Source: Maniola hyperantus (taxonomy: Eukaryota; Arthropoda; Insecta; Lepidoptera; Nymphalidae). From it: 64,000 nucleotides of DNA. Numbering within the stretch: the stretch's first letter is position 1; each line of letters starts with the position of its first letter. This document shows, one piece after another, positions 52,444-63,215 of the stretch. The notes under the pieces were generated by a model. That model was not told the DNA's origin. It did not search any database and was given only the letters and a program-made list of their open reading frames with translations. The stretch is taken from NCBI RefSeq assembly GCF_902806685.2, contig NC_048539.1, positions 14,362,378 through 14,426,377 of the forward strand. Reading direction: 5' to 3'. Made by a program: the position numbers and the translations under genes.

Positions 52444-53307
52444 AATGTAGGCAATAATAGTAAATGGTTTGTAAAAAATTGTTGCTCCGATTGGTTTTGA
52501 CTTTTCATGCGCACATATTTATTATAAGATTTCTCTGATATTTCATGTTTGAATAACTCTAGTAGGTAAGTTTTATTGGATAAAATTTTTAAAAACTGAA
52601 TTATTGCGCGAGTACTCGATCAATTCAGTTTTAGCGGAATCAATTTCGTGAATGAATGAATAATTTACGGCCAGCCTCGCAAATATTATGGTGCCGACGG
52701 AAGTGAGGAAATTCTTTGATCGTAAAGACTGAAACACACAAAATGCGCGACTGTAGCGCGGTTTCTACATTCTATGCGCGATTTTAAGATGAAAAATGTT
52801 AAAAACGCGATATTTCCGAAATTCATTTCATTTCACTCATTCGGAACCGAGCACAAGTCTAGTATAATACTGCCAAAGTAAATAATTTTTTTCTGAATCT
52901 TATCTCGAGTTGGTAGATTAGTATCCCAAGAAAACTTCTACCATTATTATTATTACAGTTTACGACAGTTCGTTGTTGAGCCTTATCTTACTCTGACATA
53001 ATTAGGTACAGCTATGTGAGGCACGACCTTCAGCAGTGAGGAATACGATGAAGAGAGATCTAGACAGTCAAATAATGGTTTACAGTGATTATTTCCACTG
53101 TTTTCTTTTTCAAAAATGATGCCTTTTTGAGTTCAAAACAATTACTGCAGTCAAACGTTTGGAGATTTTTTGTTTAAATTCACTACTGGCAAGAAAGAAT
53201 TAGCATTTTCTACGATTGGCCAATTTACCTTTCTAAATTATAAAAATAATTTTCTAACAAAGTCGAGAACCAGTTTTGATGAACTCGTGTTCTCAGATAC
53301 AAATTAT
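52444..53307. other. No gene seen
   Basis: No supported feature. Confidence 0.5.
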
Positions 53308-53363
53308 GATGGCACGATTAAATTGAAAATTGCTTTCATTTTCAATTTTTTCATCGTGCCATC
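53308..53363. repeat. Hairpin with 23-26-nt arms and 7-nt loop
   Basis: GATGGCACGATTAAATTGAA pairs with TTCAATTTTTTCATCGTGCC and ATC, with an internal bulge; the loop is TGCTTTC. The size resembles a short pre-miRNA stem, but it may be a repeat relic. Confidence 0.6.
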
Positions 53364-53889
53364 GTCATCATAAACATCAGTTCGAAACACCGACGCGACG
53401 GTGAGCAGCTCCAACGCGCATATTCCAGTGTGAATGCGTTCATACAGTTCCTTGTATTACACCTTCTTTCAAGCCGCATTGAATCCGGCTGCATCGCGGT
53501 CACGAGTTCTGTTTGTTTCAACCTTTAATGCTAGGTATAATAAATTACTATGGATTGAAAACAATGGCAATAGATCACCAATCTGTACAGATTTATAGAC
53601 TAGTGCACTTAAAGTATTTTCGATCTCTCGTCTCGATCTTCTTCTTGTTTGAAATTCCTTTCTGAAAATACTTAGTATCAATCATTTAATAGGATTGTCT
53701 GTCTGTTTCAGAACCGTATATTTTTTTAATAGTAAATTATGGTTGTCTACTATACTCATAATACCTATAATAATATACCTATACATTGTGAATTTAACAA
53801 GGCGCATACACACGTGACGCGCTATTAAAATACTGGTCGGGAATACACCGACAAAACAGAACATTAGGTAGTACTCGCTCATTTTGCGG
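53364..53889. other. No gene seen
   Basis: No supported feature. Confidence 0.5.
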
Positions 53890-53975
53890 CTCTGTATCTC
53901 CAAAAATCTGACTACATTTCCGCGCTGAATAGCTAGGTTGATTCTTTGCGCAAAAAGCTCCATCCCATCTTTCAC
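53890..53975 (-). pseudogene. LINE C-terminal module fragment
   Basis: The minus frame reads ELFAQRINLAIQRGNVVRFL, matching the QRISLxIQRGN core of the modules at 23690 and 58632. Flanks are unrelated. Confidence 0.5.
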
Positions 53976-54179
53976 ACTAGAGTAACCAATTAATTAACGC
54001 TGCAATATCTCATAAAAGTTATTGCACTAGTCCCCATGACCTCAGTCACCACTATCATCTGTATCCAGACTCTCAAAAAGAGTAGGTACCTACTTAAAAT
54101 AAATGATTAGATTTTTTTTCAAGGATTTCTACAGCAAACGGAAGAAATATGTACCTAACTAACTCTTAACATGACTATC

Positions 54180-54380
54180 CAGTATATAACCCATATTAGC
54201 TATAAATGCTAAAGTGTGTTTGTTTATTGGTGCAACGAATCGACGTGATTTTTTGCTTCGATAATATAGCTAGAGACTTGGAGAGTGGTTACGTTTTTTC
54301 CCAGAAAATCAAAAGTTTCCACGGGATTATTAGAAACCTAAATCCACGCGGGCGAAGTCGCGGGCGTCACCTAGTAGAGA
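54180..54380 (-). repeat. R1 repeat, minus orientation
   Basis: CCCATATTAGCTATAAATGC, TGCAACGAATCGACGTGATT, TTCCACGGGATTATTAGAAA and CACGCGGGCGAAGTCGCGGG. Confidence 0.75.
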
Positions 54381-54654
54381 CACACTCGCGCCGGCTTACC
54401 GGATCCTGCCATTTCAGTTTCGGCTCTCATTTCAGAATTAGTAAATTGAGTAGGTATGCGTGAAAACGAATGGAATTCGAAGCCCCCACAAATTGCTGGG
54501 TGCTGCGTAAAACGCAAATCGTGTCGTGTTTATTATCATCTCGAATTTCACGAACGGAAATGTTCGGAAGAGTTTTGGCTCTTGTATTGGAATTTGGAAA
54601 TCTCTAAAAGAATTCAATCATAGGTTTATCTTTTCCCAAAAATAAAGAGAATAA

Positions 54655-54835
54655 TCTAAATATATAAAAAGAAAACATGAGTGACTGACTGACTAACTAT
54701 ATATCGACGCACAGCTCAAACTACTGGACGAATCGGGCTGATGATGTCTAGTTATTGTGACGTAGACATATTACGCTAAGAAATATTTTTAAAAAATTCA
54801 ACCCCTGGTAAAATAGGGCCTTCAAAGTGTGGTCC
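54655..54835 (+). repeat. R2 repeat
   Basis: TCTAAATATATAAAAAGAAA, GTGACTGACTGACTAAC, CGACGCACAGCTCAAACTAC and TTCAACCCCTGGTAAAATA. Confidence 0.75.
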
Positions 54836-55459
54836 ACGGGCACTACCTTATGCCCGTGATTTCTTCCGTGTTCTTTTTCTAAAAAGAAAAAGACTGTTAC
54901 TCGATAACTCAAGAATTGAATAACTAAGTAGGTACCTGTAGAAAAATTAATATTGAAAAGCAAATGTATACAACAACTTCTATAAAAAATAAAAATAAAT
55001 AAAATCATAGTGCACAGTAAAATATGTAGTTTTTCATATTATCGGGTGAAGTTTTTCGAATCCCTACACGTAGGCATGAATATCTCCCACAAATTGGCAA
55101 GTGCGTCGTAAAACACGGCACTAAGAGGGTCGCGATTCAATCCGATGCGTTTACGACCTAACCCTGCGGTCTTTCCTATTACCATGAATGTACTAGTATT
55201 GGGCCATCTCTGTATAATATAAATAAGTCTAGAAAGTTGAAATAATCTTCACTTTCGGTAAGAGTTGAGCAGTGGAGCGAAAACAGCGCCTTTGGGATGA
55301 AGAGACATTTCATCGTTCCATTATTGCTAATTGTTTTGAGTTGTAGGGATGGAGCGGATGAGAAATTGACTTTCCTTCATTTTGACATGAATGAGAAATA
55401 ATATCAAAGTAGATAATTTGCATTGAACTTAATTTAGTATCTACCTACACAGTTATATA
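54836..55459. other. No gene seen
   Basis: No supported feature. Confidence 0.5.
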
Positions 55460-55630
55460 TATCTCACACCCGGCTTTACTCACGTGTTTAGTCGACGTTA
55501 GCCCGACTAGTTTCGAACCCATCCTGGTCCGATTTCAAAGGGAGTCAGTTCGCGCATGCGTCGCGATTAAGACTGAGTCTTAATATGATATATATATAAT
55601 GGAAATCACTCACGATAGTTTAAACGCTAA
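55460..55630. mobile_element. CACGTG/AGTCGACG foldback fragment
   Basis: CCCGGCTTTACTCACGTG, TTTAGTCGACGTTAGCCCGA, AGTTCGCGCATGCGTCGCG and the outer arm GGAAATCACTCACGATAG with TTTAAACGCTAAAATC. Confidence 0.7.
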
Positions 55631-55974
55631 AATCTACACAGTTGTTTTGTTTACGAGTACTTATCTATCTTCAAATTGTTAATTAATGTTTGTTTATCAG
55701 TGATGTGTAATATGTAATAATAATTAGCGGGCAAAAAGCTAGAGCATCTTAGAGAACCAAAACTCTGTACAACACTGTTAACTGTATAATTTTGCCAAAT
55801 TTCTGTTAAAGAAATTCGCAAGCGTAAATTACTTACCTTTATTCTTTATTTTTACGTACCTACTCATTTAAAGGAATCATCTGTTATTAAAATTCTATTT
55901 CCGTATTCCCATCAGCTACCATGGAAATATTTCTCATAAAATAGTATGTTTACAATCAATTGAGTTTTTTTTAG

Positions 55975-56140
55975 ACGTTTGAAGCCCCCTAAGGATTTAT
56001 GGCCCAAGATCCCAGTGCTGCCAGACGTGACTTATTTTCCGAGAAACAAAAAGTCTCCATTCCACGATAGAGTAGTGTTAGTGTGTACTTTTAACTACGC
56101 ATATATTTTGTTAGCTTTAAATGGACCGTTGCCCAAGCCA
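55975..56140 (+). CDS. Doubtful exon-like stretch of unknown gene
   Basis: A T-rich tract ending TTTTTTTTAG precedes 55975. The frame from 55976 reads RLKPPKDLWPKIPVLPDVTY, then FPRNKKSPFHDRVVLV, before running into an antisense SINE-B after about 56140. The composition is protein-like, and LWPKIPVLPD recalls the box-1 motif of cytokine receptors (WP.xP.P), but that is speculative. No good splice donor is visible (AGA|GTAGTG is the best). It may be a chance frame. Confidence 0.2.
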
Positions 56141-56240
56141 ATGCTTGTGCTAGCAGTAGGTACGACAATATTGCAACGAGAGGGTATAAACCGGCGACCT
56201 TTCAAATTCCAAATCGCTGCTCAACCGTTAAGCTATTGAG
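56120..56240 (-). repeat. SINE-B copy, minus strand
   Basis: AGCAGTAGGTACGACAATAT, GGGTATAAACCGGCGACC (B box) and CAACCGTTAAGCTATTGAGG (head). 5' part only. Confidence 0.75.
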
Positions 56241-56575
56241 GCTTTTTTTTTTCAGATACAAGTTAGCCCTTGACTGCAATCTCACCTGATGGTAAGTGAC
56301 GATGCAGTCTAAGGTGGGAGCGGGCTAACCTGGAAGGTGTATGACAGTTTTTGTTAAACCCATACACCTTTGGCTTCTACACGTACCGGAACGCTAAATC
56401 GCTTGGCGGCATGGCTTTGCCGATAAGGTGGTAACTAGCCACTGCCGAGGCCTCCCACTAGACCAGACCAGAAATTTAGAAATTATAAAATTACAAATCC
56501 CTGCCAGGAATCGAACTCGGGACCTCCCACTAATAAGACCACAGCGCTTACCACTGCGCCAGGGAGGTCGTCAAA
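56241..56575 (-). repeat. SINE-A copy, full length, minus strand
   Basis: The best SINE-A here. On the plus strand: ATACAAGTTAGCCCTTGACT (tail), AGTCTAAGGTGGGAGCGGGC, TACCGGAACGCTAAATCGCT, CAGGAATCGAACTCGGGACC (B box) and ACCACTGCGCCAGGGAGGTC (A box/head). Confidence 0.9.
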
Positions 56576-56924
56576 ACTGTATAAGTAAGGTCTGGAGGTC
56601 CTGAGATCTTGCTCTATTGTCTGTCTAACGTAAACAGACAATAAAAGGCAACGTGGATCGAATACCTTTCTTGAAAAATAAATTTGCTATTACAGCAAAG
56701 AAGAGCATTGAGGTGAAATCAACGAATCCGGGGAGTCAGGAAACCTCCCACAATATCGGCGAGGAAACAAATTGAATTTCCCTAATTGGATTTTCCATAG
56801 ACGAAGTTGTATAAAAAATGTGTATTGAATCAACGTAAAGATTAATTTCAGATGATATTATTGACGTGAATTTGTGTTGATTGTTTAATACGTTGCGGCT
56901 ATAAAATGCACTAAAAATTTTCAA
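56576..56924. other. No gene seen
   Basis: No supported feature. Confidence 0.5.
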
Positions 56925-57170
56925 AAAATCAGTCAAGTGCGAATCAGACCCCCACACAGAGGTTTCCGTAAAAGATGAATACTATCTACAATGTAAACTA
57001 TGAACTTTTTTTTAAATTTGCATGGCGGTTATTTGTCATTACAGTGGCAATAGAAATACACACTCTATGAAAATTATGATATACTTCACCTTTAAGATAA
57101 ATGGTATTGTCGAGCGAGTCGTGTAAAAAATGATATATACATCATGTATCCTTATGACTTTCAAATTAAT
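56925..57170 (+). repeat. R3 repeat, diverged left part
   Basis: AAAAATCAGTCAAGTGCGAA, TCAGACCCCCACACAGAGG and AGTGGCAATAGAAATACACA. Confidence 0.6.
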
Positions 57171-57479
57171 TTCCTGGTAAGTACCCTCTTTCCGTTCTAT
57201 TTTCACTGAGATTAAATTAAAACCGATTTATTGGAAAATATTGAGTCAAATCCAAACCCACGATAATCACTTAATCGGTTTTCTGATGCCGTCTATATAA
57301 TTCACCGACCGTGGGATTATTTGTTTGTTTGGATTGTCGACAGATAAGTTCGATAAGCCTTTCAGTAGGAGTAAAAACAAATTGGATCGATGCCACGGGA
57401 TCTAAGTGTAGGGCGGGAAGGTAGCAACAGGTATTGCCACATAAGCTTCTCCAATTCTACTCAAAATAGATTGTGAGCC
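57171..57479. other. No gene seen
   Basis: No supported feature. Confidence 0.5.
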
Positions 57480-57650
57480 TCTTTAAGTCTAGAGGCTTCA
57501 TTTTGATGAAATTTGGTACAATGTTAGCATACATACCGGGGAAGGACATGGCTACTTTTTGCTCCCATGGCTCCCGGAAAATCAAAGAGTTCCCACGGGT
57601 ATTTTAAAAAGCTAAATCCACGGGGATGAATTCCCGGGTATTAATTTTCT
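57480..57650 (-). repeat. R1-type repeat fragment
   Basis: GGGGAAGGACATGGCTACTT, AAATCAAAGAGTTCCCACGG and AATCCACGGGGATGAATTCC. Confidence 0.6.
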
Positions 57651-57701
57651 AGTATTTGATATTTTTATAGGTACTTTTTTTTGGAGAAATTTAAAACTTT
57701 T

Positions 57702-57885
57702 TCAGGCAATCATACCAATCGAGTGATCTGTGTATAAATACTGTAGACATCAATAATATTAATTATCCGCAAATTGTACATAAAACCTATCCATGTACAA
57801 TTATATTTTTTTAATTATCAGTAGGTACCTACTTGATTTCTACAGTATGTGTATATTATAACGTTTGATTGATATGATTGCCTGA
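57702..57885. mobile_element. Foldback element (184 bp)
   Basis: TCAGGCAATCATACCAATCG and ACTGTAGACATCAA on the left mirror TTGATTTCTACAGTATG and TTGATTGATATGATTGCCTGA on the right. Confidence 0.7.
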
Positions 57886-58424
57886 GGCAAAGTTTGTTAA
57901 GCTTCCGAAGTTAATAAAAATCGGATCGATGATATGAAACCGAGAGAAGGGCGGTACATTTAGTAATATCAACAGGTATCTTGTAATAGTAACCTTTACA
58001 TTCCTACCGTCTGGCATTTTATTTCATTTGAGCATGTTTCCGGCAAAAGTATTTTTATTGAAATTTTTATCCACCTACATTGTATTCTTTACTACTCCAA
58101 GTTCATCGTTGAGTTCGCCGTTGTAGCCTCCAAATCATAGATACCTAGATGACTGCCCTGTCAAATGTTGCTATGAATATCACCATAGTCACTGCTATAA
58201 TTTACCGTCTAAAATGCGTATACATTATGCTTCTATATCAAAATCTAAATAGTAGCTGCTTCATAAATCATTTGTCACTCATGTCGATTGGTGCAGCAAA
58301 ATATCGTCTAATGGACGTTACATCAGTGATTATGTTTATTAGAAAGAAGCTTATCGATTGCTTGATTATTTATTCAAAACTCCCTCTTAAGAACACTTAA
58401 ATTATTTTGAACAAAATATAATTT
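57886..58424. other. No gene seen
   Basis: An 83-codon plus-strand frame at 58149 lacks any domain signal. Confidence 0.45.
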
Positions 58425-58590
58425 ACTAGCTGATGCCCGCGAGTTCATCCGCGTCGAGTTAGGTTTTTAAAAACCCCGTGGGAATTCTTCGATTTTCCGG
58501 GATAAAAAGTAGCCAATGTCCTGGGACACTGTCACTGGGACGTAAGTTTAAACTTCACAGACACACTTTCGCATTTATGATATTATGTAG
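58425..58590 (+). repeat. R1 repeat, shortened
   Basis: CTAGCTGATGCCCGCGAGTT, TTTCCGGGATAAAAAGTAGC and CAGACACACTTTCGCATTTA. Confidence 0.8.
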
Positions 58591-58604
58591 TATTTATTTT
58601 TAAA

Positions 58605-58754
58605 ATTACGAGACATTTCACTGCGATTAAAAGCTTGTCTGGTGACAGAAGGACTGGCTCATTTTTTGCGCGAGAGATCAGCCTGGCTTTCCAGCGCGGA
58701 AATGCAGTCAGTATTCTTGGCACCATTCCACGTGGACATGGTTTGCAGATGTAA
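58605..58754 (+). pseudogene. LINE C-terminal module with intact stop
   Basis: From 58632 the frame reads SLSGDRRTGSFFAREI, SLAFQRGNAVSILGTIPRG and HGLQM, then TAA at 58752. This is a fairly clean copy of the same module as 23690 and 49841, from a different subfamily. Nothing of the reverse transcriptase lies upstream. Confidence 0.8.
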
Positions 58755-59253
58755 TTAGATAAGGTCAGCTTTAAGCTTTATTGTAAAAATTTCAATTATA
58801 TTTCACTTACATCAATAGAAAAATAGATTTTATCACTTTTCTAACGACGAGAGCGAAGCTGTGAGTTTAAAGAATAGCATTTTGAAGCGCTACACTTTAC
58901 GTAGTCTTTATTAAGTACCGTCCGGGTTCTATCTTGTTGAGCAGGGTAACTAGATTCTAACAACGTTTTTATCTCTTGGATTTTAAAGCAAACATTTCAA
59001 TTCATTTAAAAGGAGTATAACTACGTAGAGTTACATTTTATTTTTGTGAAATTGCTTGACAAAGCTTAAGTGGGATAATTTAAATACCCATTTTATTGTC
59101 TATTTTGTTTTTAAAAACTAAATACTTTTTAGCAACCATTTTATGTTATCATGCCTTCATCAGTACTTGCAGACCAAGTAGAGACAATCAGTGCAACAAG
59201 GGTTTTCACATCGACAAAACGTTGCGAAAAACACGAGAGTCATGTGTCGCACT
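58755..59253. other. No gene seen
   Basis: No supported feature. Confidence 0.5.
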
Positions 59254-59548
59254 GTATGCTTAGTACGAGATTTTATGTCTCACCAACGTTGATAGTATTC
59301 GAGTGTCGAAACACTTCAGCGTTATAGTAAACTGGATCTTAACCGCCGTGTTGTAAAATCTCAAGTTTGTCTACACATCTACAGCCAGCGCTCCAAGCGG
59401 AAACGTTGCGAAATTAAAATCAGTGGTATTGAATTTTTGACTTCAATTCAAGGCTCTTTAGGTCCATTTTACTTTGACGTTTGTTGTTTCGACTCTCAAA
59501 TACTATCAACGTTGGCGAGACGTAAAATCTTATACTTACTAAGCGTAC
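59254..59548. mobile_element. GTAC-ended foldback element, full copy (295 bp), opposite orientation
   Basis: GTATGCTTAGTACGAGATTT at the left and ATACTTACTAAGCGTAC at the right. The interior AGCGCTCCAAGCGGAAACG and AAAATCAGTGGTATTGAAT run inverted relative to the copies at 1988, 2877 and 10353. Plus frame: TSIQGSLGPFYFD. Confidence 0.85.
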
Positions 59549-59668
59549 TTACAGATCGTCCTTGGACTCCTATTTCGCAAAAACTGTATCATTGTCACAA
59601 CTCATTACTCACGACGCTATGATTTTTGCAGCAATAGAAATGCAATACAGTCACAGCCTAGTGACGGT

Positions 59669-59880
59669 TAGCTGGGTCTACACCAGGCAATACATCTTGG
59701 ATCAGCGATCAGCCATCAACGATGCGGGGTAGTGGAGCATGGAACGTAGATCGTACTTGTCAAATCCGGCTTTATGAGCCAATGTGTGCCAGACCTGCCA
59801 GATCAGTCAGCCACGAATTGGCTCCAACATACGCTCCAACAAAAGCGCAGTAGATCGTGTAGTATGTATAGACCCAGCTA
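59669..59880. mobile_element. TAGCTGGGTCTA-ended MITE (212 bp)
   Basis: TAGCTGGGTCTACAC at the left and GTATAGACCCAGCTA at the right. The interior is non-coding with CTCCAACATACGCTCCAAC. The leading and trailing TA may be the target duplication. Confidence 0.75.
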
Positions 59881-60349
59881 TTTAGTATACAGACAGTGCT
59901 ATATATTTGTGGCCAATTAACAACAAGACGTTTGCATTGTTGCAGTGTCAATTAATTTGGCAGTGTAGATGTGATGTAGTTACTCATTCGTATAATGCAT
60001 GCTTGAATGACTTCAAAAGTTTTGCATGTAGTATGTCCCAAATTACTTTTCCATAAACTCTTAATAATTTTAAATGACAGCCAATAAAAAGGGGTTCGAC
60101 TATCACTTCAACTGCCTCAAAGGATCGTAATACGGGGTCTGAATTGAAATTGAATATTTAATCAATGACAGAAACCCCAATTTACGGTTTAGGATTTCAG
60201 CGGTACAATTTTCGCGGAATTCGCAAATGAGGAATGGAAGAGATGCGCATTAGTCGAATCGATTGATGAAAATCGAATACATCAATTTGCGACAGAAATA
60301 CTACCCTCATATTCCGTATTCCTCAATTCTGCATTTATTTTGTACTAGG
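59881..60349. other. No gene seen
   Basis: No supported feature. Confidence 0.5.
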
Positions 60350-60735
60350 TAGCTTATGCTCATGAATTCGTGGACTATGCCCCTCTTAGGGGTTGAATTT
60401 TCAAAAAAAAAAATTTTTTTTTATTCAGATACAAGTTAGCCCTTGACTGCAATCTGATGTTGCATTCTAATATAGGACCGGGCTAACCTGGAAGGGTTAT
60501 TAAAGCAGTTTTATTAAACCCCCCTTAAAATGCCCCTTTGGTTTCTACGCGGCATCGTACCGAAACGTTAAATCGCTTGACGGCACGGCTTCGCCGTTGC
60601 CGTTAGGGGATGTTTACGTCATAATTATAACTATCTGCATGCTAAATTACAGCCTGATTCGTCCAATAGTTTGAGCTATGCGTTGATAGATCAGTCAGTC
60701 AGCCAGTCGGTCCCATTGTTCTTTTGTATATTTGG
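60350..60735 (-). repeat. R2 repeat split by a SINE-A fragment
   Basis: The R2 head (CCTCTTAGGGGTTGAATTTT) and tail (TATGCGTTGATAGATCAGTC) are separated by SINE-A body sequence at about 60410-60605 (ACAAGTTAGCCCTTGACTGC, GCATCGTACCGAAACGTTAA). Confidence 0.75.
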
Positions 60736-60904
60736 ATTCATCAATTTTGCATTCATATTTGTATTTTAACCGATCCCTCTCATTTGATAACCTATTCTGT
60801 GGGAAAATGAATCTTAATAAGGGATGCCCACACGCCTGGCATTGGCGGGTGATCCCTTTTAAAGGGACGCAATATTAAGGTAATATTTCATATTAAATTT
60901 ATTA

Positions 60905-61110
60905 TGACAGAGCGTGGAGTACTATAAGCCGAGAATTTATAGTCTCAAAGAATCCTTCCTCACCATGTGTCCCTTCACCGTTAAAGAAAGAGATATTTAA
61001 TTACTTAAAACGCACATAACTCCGAAAAGTTAGAGGTGCGTGCGCGGGATCGAACCCCTGACCTCCGATTAGGAGGCAGACCTCTTAACCACTAGGCTAT
61101 CACAGATTGA
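60905..61110 (-). repeat. SINE-C with tRNA-like head
   Basis: CCTTCACCGTTAAAGAAAGA, TAACTCCGAAAAGTTAGAGG, GCGGGATCGAACCCCTGACC (B box) and TCTTAACCACTAGGCTATCA (A box). This copy shows that the SINE-C family is tRNA-derived. Confidence 0.85.
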
Positions 61111-62029
61111 TTCACGACATACTGTTTACAAATAACCTCAATATCATTTATGAAAGTCTCAGACATCTTCCTACTATATGCTCGAGAGATTTTGAAAAGT
61201 ATTTCAAAAACTTTCAAGCAAGCAAAAATCCTCTAGTATAGGTAATGGATAAATGTGATCAACAAACTCAATACCCGATATATCGCCTCGCAGTTCTTCT
61301 TCTATAGTTTATTATTCTTCCGGTTTATTTACAACAAGAACAGGAGCTCAGGAAAATAAATGTTCCTAAGTAAGTAGGTATCTATCGAGTAGAGAAAGTT
61401 TCTCCGTTGTAACTTTTGATCGGAACAAAATAAATAAACAGAACTTTGGTATCAAAGAACCACGGCAGGTAATTGATTACTATTTGCTAGGAATAAAATA
61501 AATAATATTAAGTAGTTACACCTAAAGATGAGAATGAGTAGAAAATTCACTTAACTACATTATTAAAAAAAGAAAAATAAGACCCAGATTAAATGATAAA
61601 ACCATTAGGTAGGTACTTACGAGTGGGTTCATGCAATGCATTTGCAGCCTGATTCCAGCCAATAGTTCTCCCATTCAGGTCTGCCTCTTGAATCTGATTT
61701 AGGTTTTTATAACCATATATATTGTTTAGTTAGTACCTATTTCTTTATATTACCTGGATCAAAGTGTAACAAACAAATAGACACACTTTTGTATTTCTAA
61801 TATTATTAGTGTGGGTATAGACATAATTATATATAGCACATTGTATCCATTATTTTTCTTTCTGATATTATAAAGAAAAAACTGGATTTGACAAGTGATT
61901 AACCAAGCGTATCAAAAGCTTTGAAAATTTTATACGAAAAATATAGTACCTTGGCCGGAGATAAAATTAGATTTTATTATGTCAACCTGACTGAATTTAC
62001 GATGTGAACCGGTCTTCGGTACTATGGTC
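61111..62029. other. No gene; R1-type scraps
   Basis: AATAGACACACTTTTGTATT near 61775 is a degraded R1 tail. Otherwise nothing supported. Confidence 0.4.
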
Positions 62030-62086
62030 ACAAAAAGCGGCCAGATGCGAGTCAGACTCGCACGCGAAGGGTCCCATACCACCGTA

Positions 62087-62233
62087 TATTATGTCCCGCA
62101 AATTTAGTGACTTCAGCACTAGACTGAAGTTTCGAGCTGATGCTATACTTTTATTTTGGCTGACGTCAAAATGACGTCATTTCGATGTTAATGAGACATG
62201 GTTCCAGCGCAATAGCAATTTGCGGGACTTATA
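62087..62233. mobile_element. AAGTCCCGC-ended MITE, copy 3
   Basis: TATTATGTCCCGCAAATTTA at the left; CAATTTGCGGGACTTATA at the right; the interior AGCACTAGACTGAAGTTTCG. Nested in R3. Confidence 0.9.
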
Positions 62234-62403
62234 CAAGATTATTGTAGGTATTTTTTAATTTTTTTAACTTTTATGGCGGCCATCTTGAAATTTTTATTAT
62301 AATTATATTGTTAAGACGGCAATAGAAATACGTATTCTGTGAAAATTTCAATTTTGTACCTATTATGGTTCATGAGATACATCGCGGCAGACAAAGGGAT
62401 GAA

Positions 62404-62735
62404 TGGAAAACCCACCACCTCCCATGACCTCACGGTTATATGGGTCGAAGCGCGGGAGGGCACCCGTTCGGTACTTGCTCGGTAGCTCTTTCACGGGGCG
62501 CCTTCTTGACTCCCTACAATTTTTTTCTATCTTATTCTTATCCCTATGAGTCTTTCTCCCTTTTCTGGGGCAGACGTATACTAGCACGGAGATCCCCGCG
62601 TGCCCCGCGGCCCGGATCCTTTCTCAATCTCAAGTACCCACTGGTCCTCGATGACGCTCCGAACTGTTCCGCCTCTTATGCCATTGAAGCGCGAACTCCC
62701 GTAGCTTGGATGGACGGCTAGGACAGCGTAAGCTT
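62404..62735. other. GC-rich block inserted in R3, unidentified
   Basis: Runs from about AACCCACCACCTCCCATGAC to CTTGGATGGACGGCTAGG. Frames are open on both strands (93 and 74 codons) but show no domain. GATGAATGGA and GGATGGACGG at the borders may be a degraded target duplication. Confidence 0.45.
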
Positions 62736-62780
62736 AGTGATAGGGGCCCCGTTGGCACCCTTGCGTACGGAACCCTGAAA

Positions 62781-63110
62781 AAACACAAATTTCCAAGCCA
62801 CTAACATGTGCCGCTGGGTCCGGCAGCTTCAGTGTGTAGACAACTTTAGACATTCGAGCCAAATAGTTTTTATTTTTACATTTATAAAATGCATCAAGCA
62901 AAATTGGTGGATGCTCTTATAATCGATTTTTTTAAAGTTCACCATTATTACATAGCGCTTTGAGCCCGGCTGTTGGATTACCTTGTACAAAGGATTTCTG
63001 CTTTGCTTGCTTTTTTTTTTGCAGGAACTTTCAAGAGATTTACTTACCATGTTGTATCATGTTAGGAAGTATTTTACGAGTGAAAACTCAAAAGTAGTCT
63101 AATAATTTTA
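62781..63110. other. No gene seen
   Basis: No supported feature. Confidence 0.5.
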
Positions 63111-63215
63111 CTGAAAGTGGCAGGAAACATATGGATGAGGAAGGCGGATGACCATGTTTGGTGGCATGCTCTCGAAAAGGCCTTTGTCCAGCAATGGACG
63201 CATGCAGGCTTGAAT
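63111..63215 (+). pseudogene. RTE-like LINE C-terminal fragment
   Basis: The frame reads AGNIWMRKADDHVWWHALEK and AFVQQWTHAG, matching the C-terminal W.xx.A.D...W..LE.A.VQQWT pattern of RTE-like polyproteins. No upstream part. Confidence 0.7.

Larger units (their letters stand above)
62030..62780 (+). repeat. R3 repeat hosting two insertions
   Basis: R3 begins AAAGCGGCCAGATGCGAGTC and resumes after an AAGTCCCGC MITE with GGCAATAGAAATACGTATTC. It is interrupted again by a GC-rich block of about 330 bp, and ends GCTTAGTGATAGGGGCCCCG, TTGGCACCCTTGCGTACGGA. Confidence 0.75.

Noticed and set aside
53170..53373. 67-codon plus-strand frame
   Set aside because: Contains the 53308 hairpin; no protein-family signal.
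61030..61105. tRNA gene on the minus strand
   Set aside because: tRNA-like head of SINE-C, continuing into the SINE body.
62363..62721. Overlapping 74- and 93-codon frames
   Set aside because: Open because of GC content in an inserted block; no domain on either strand.
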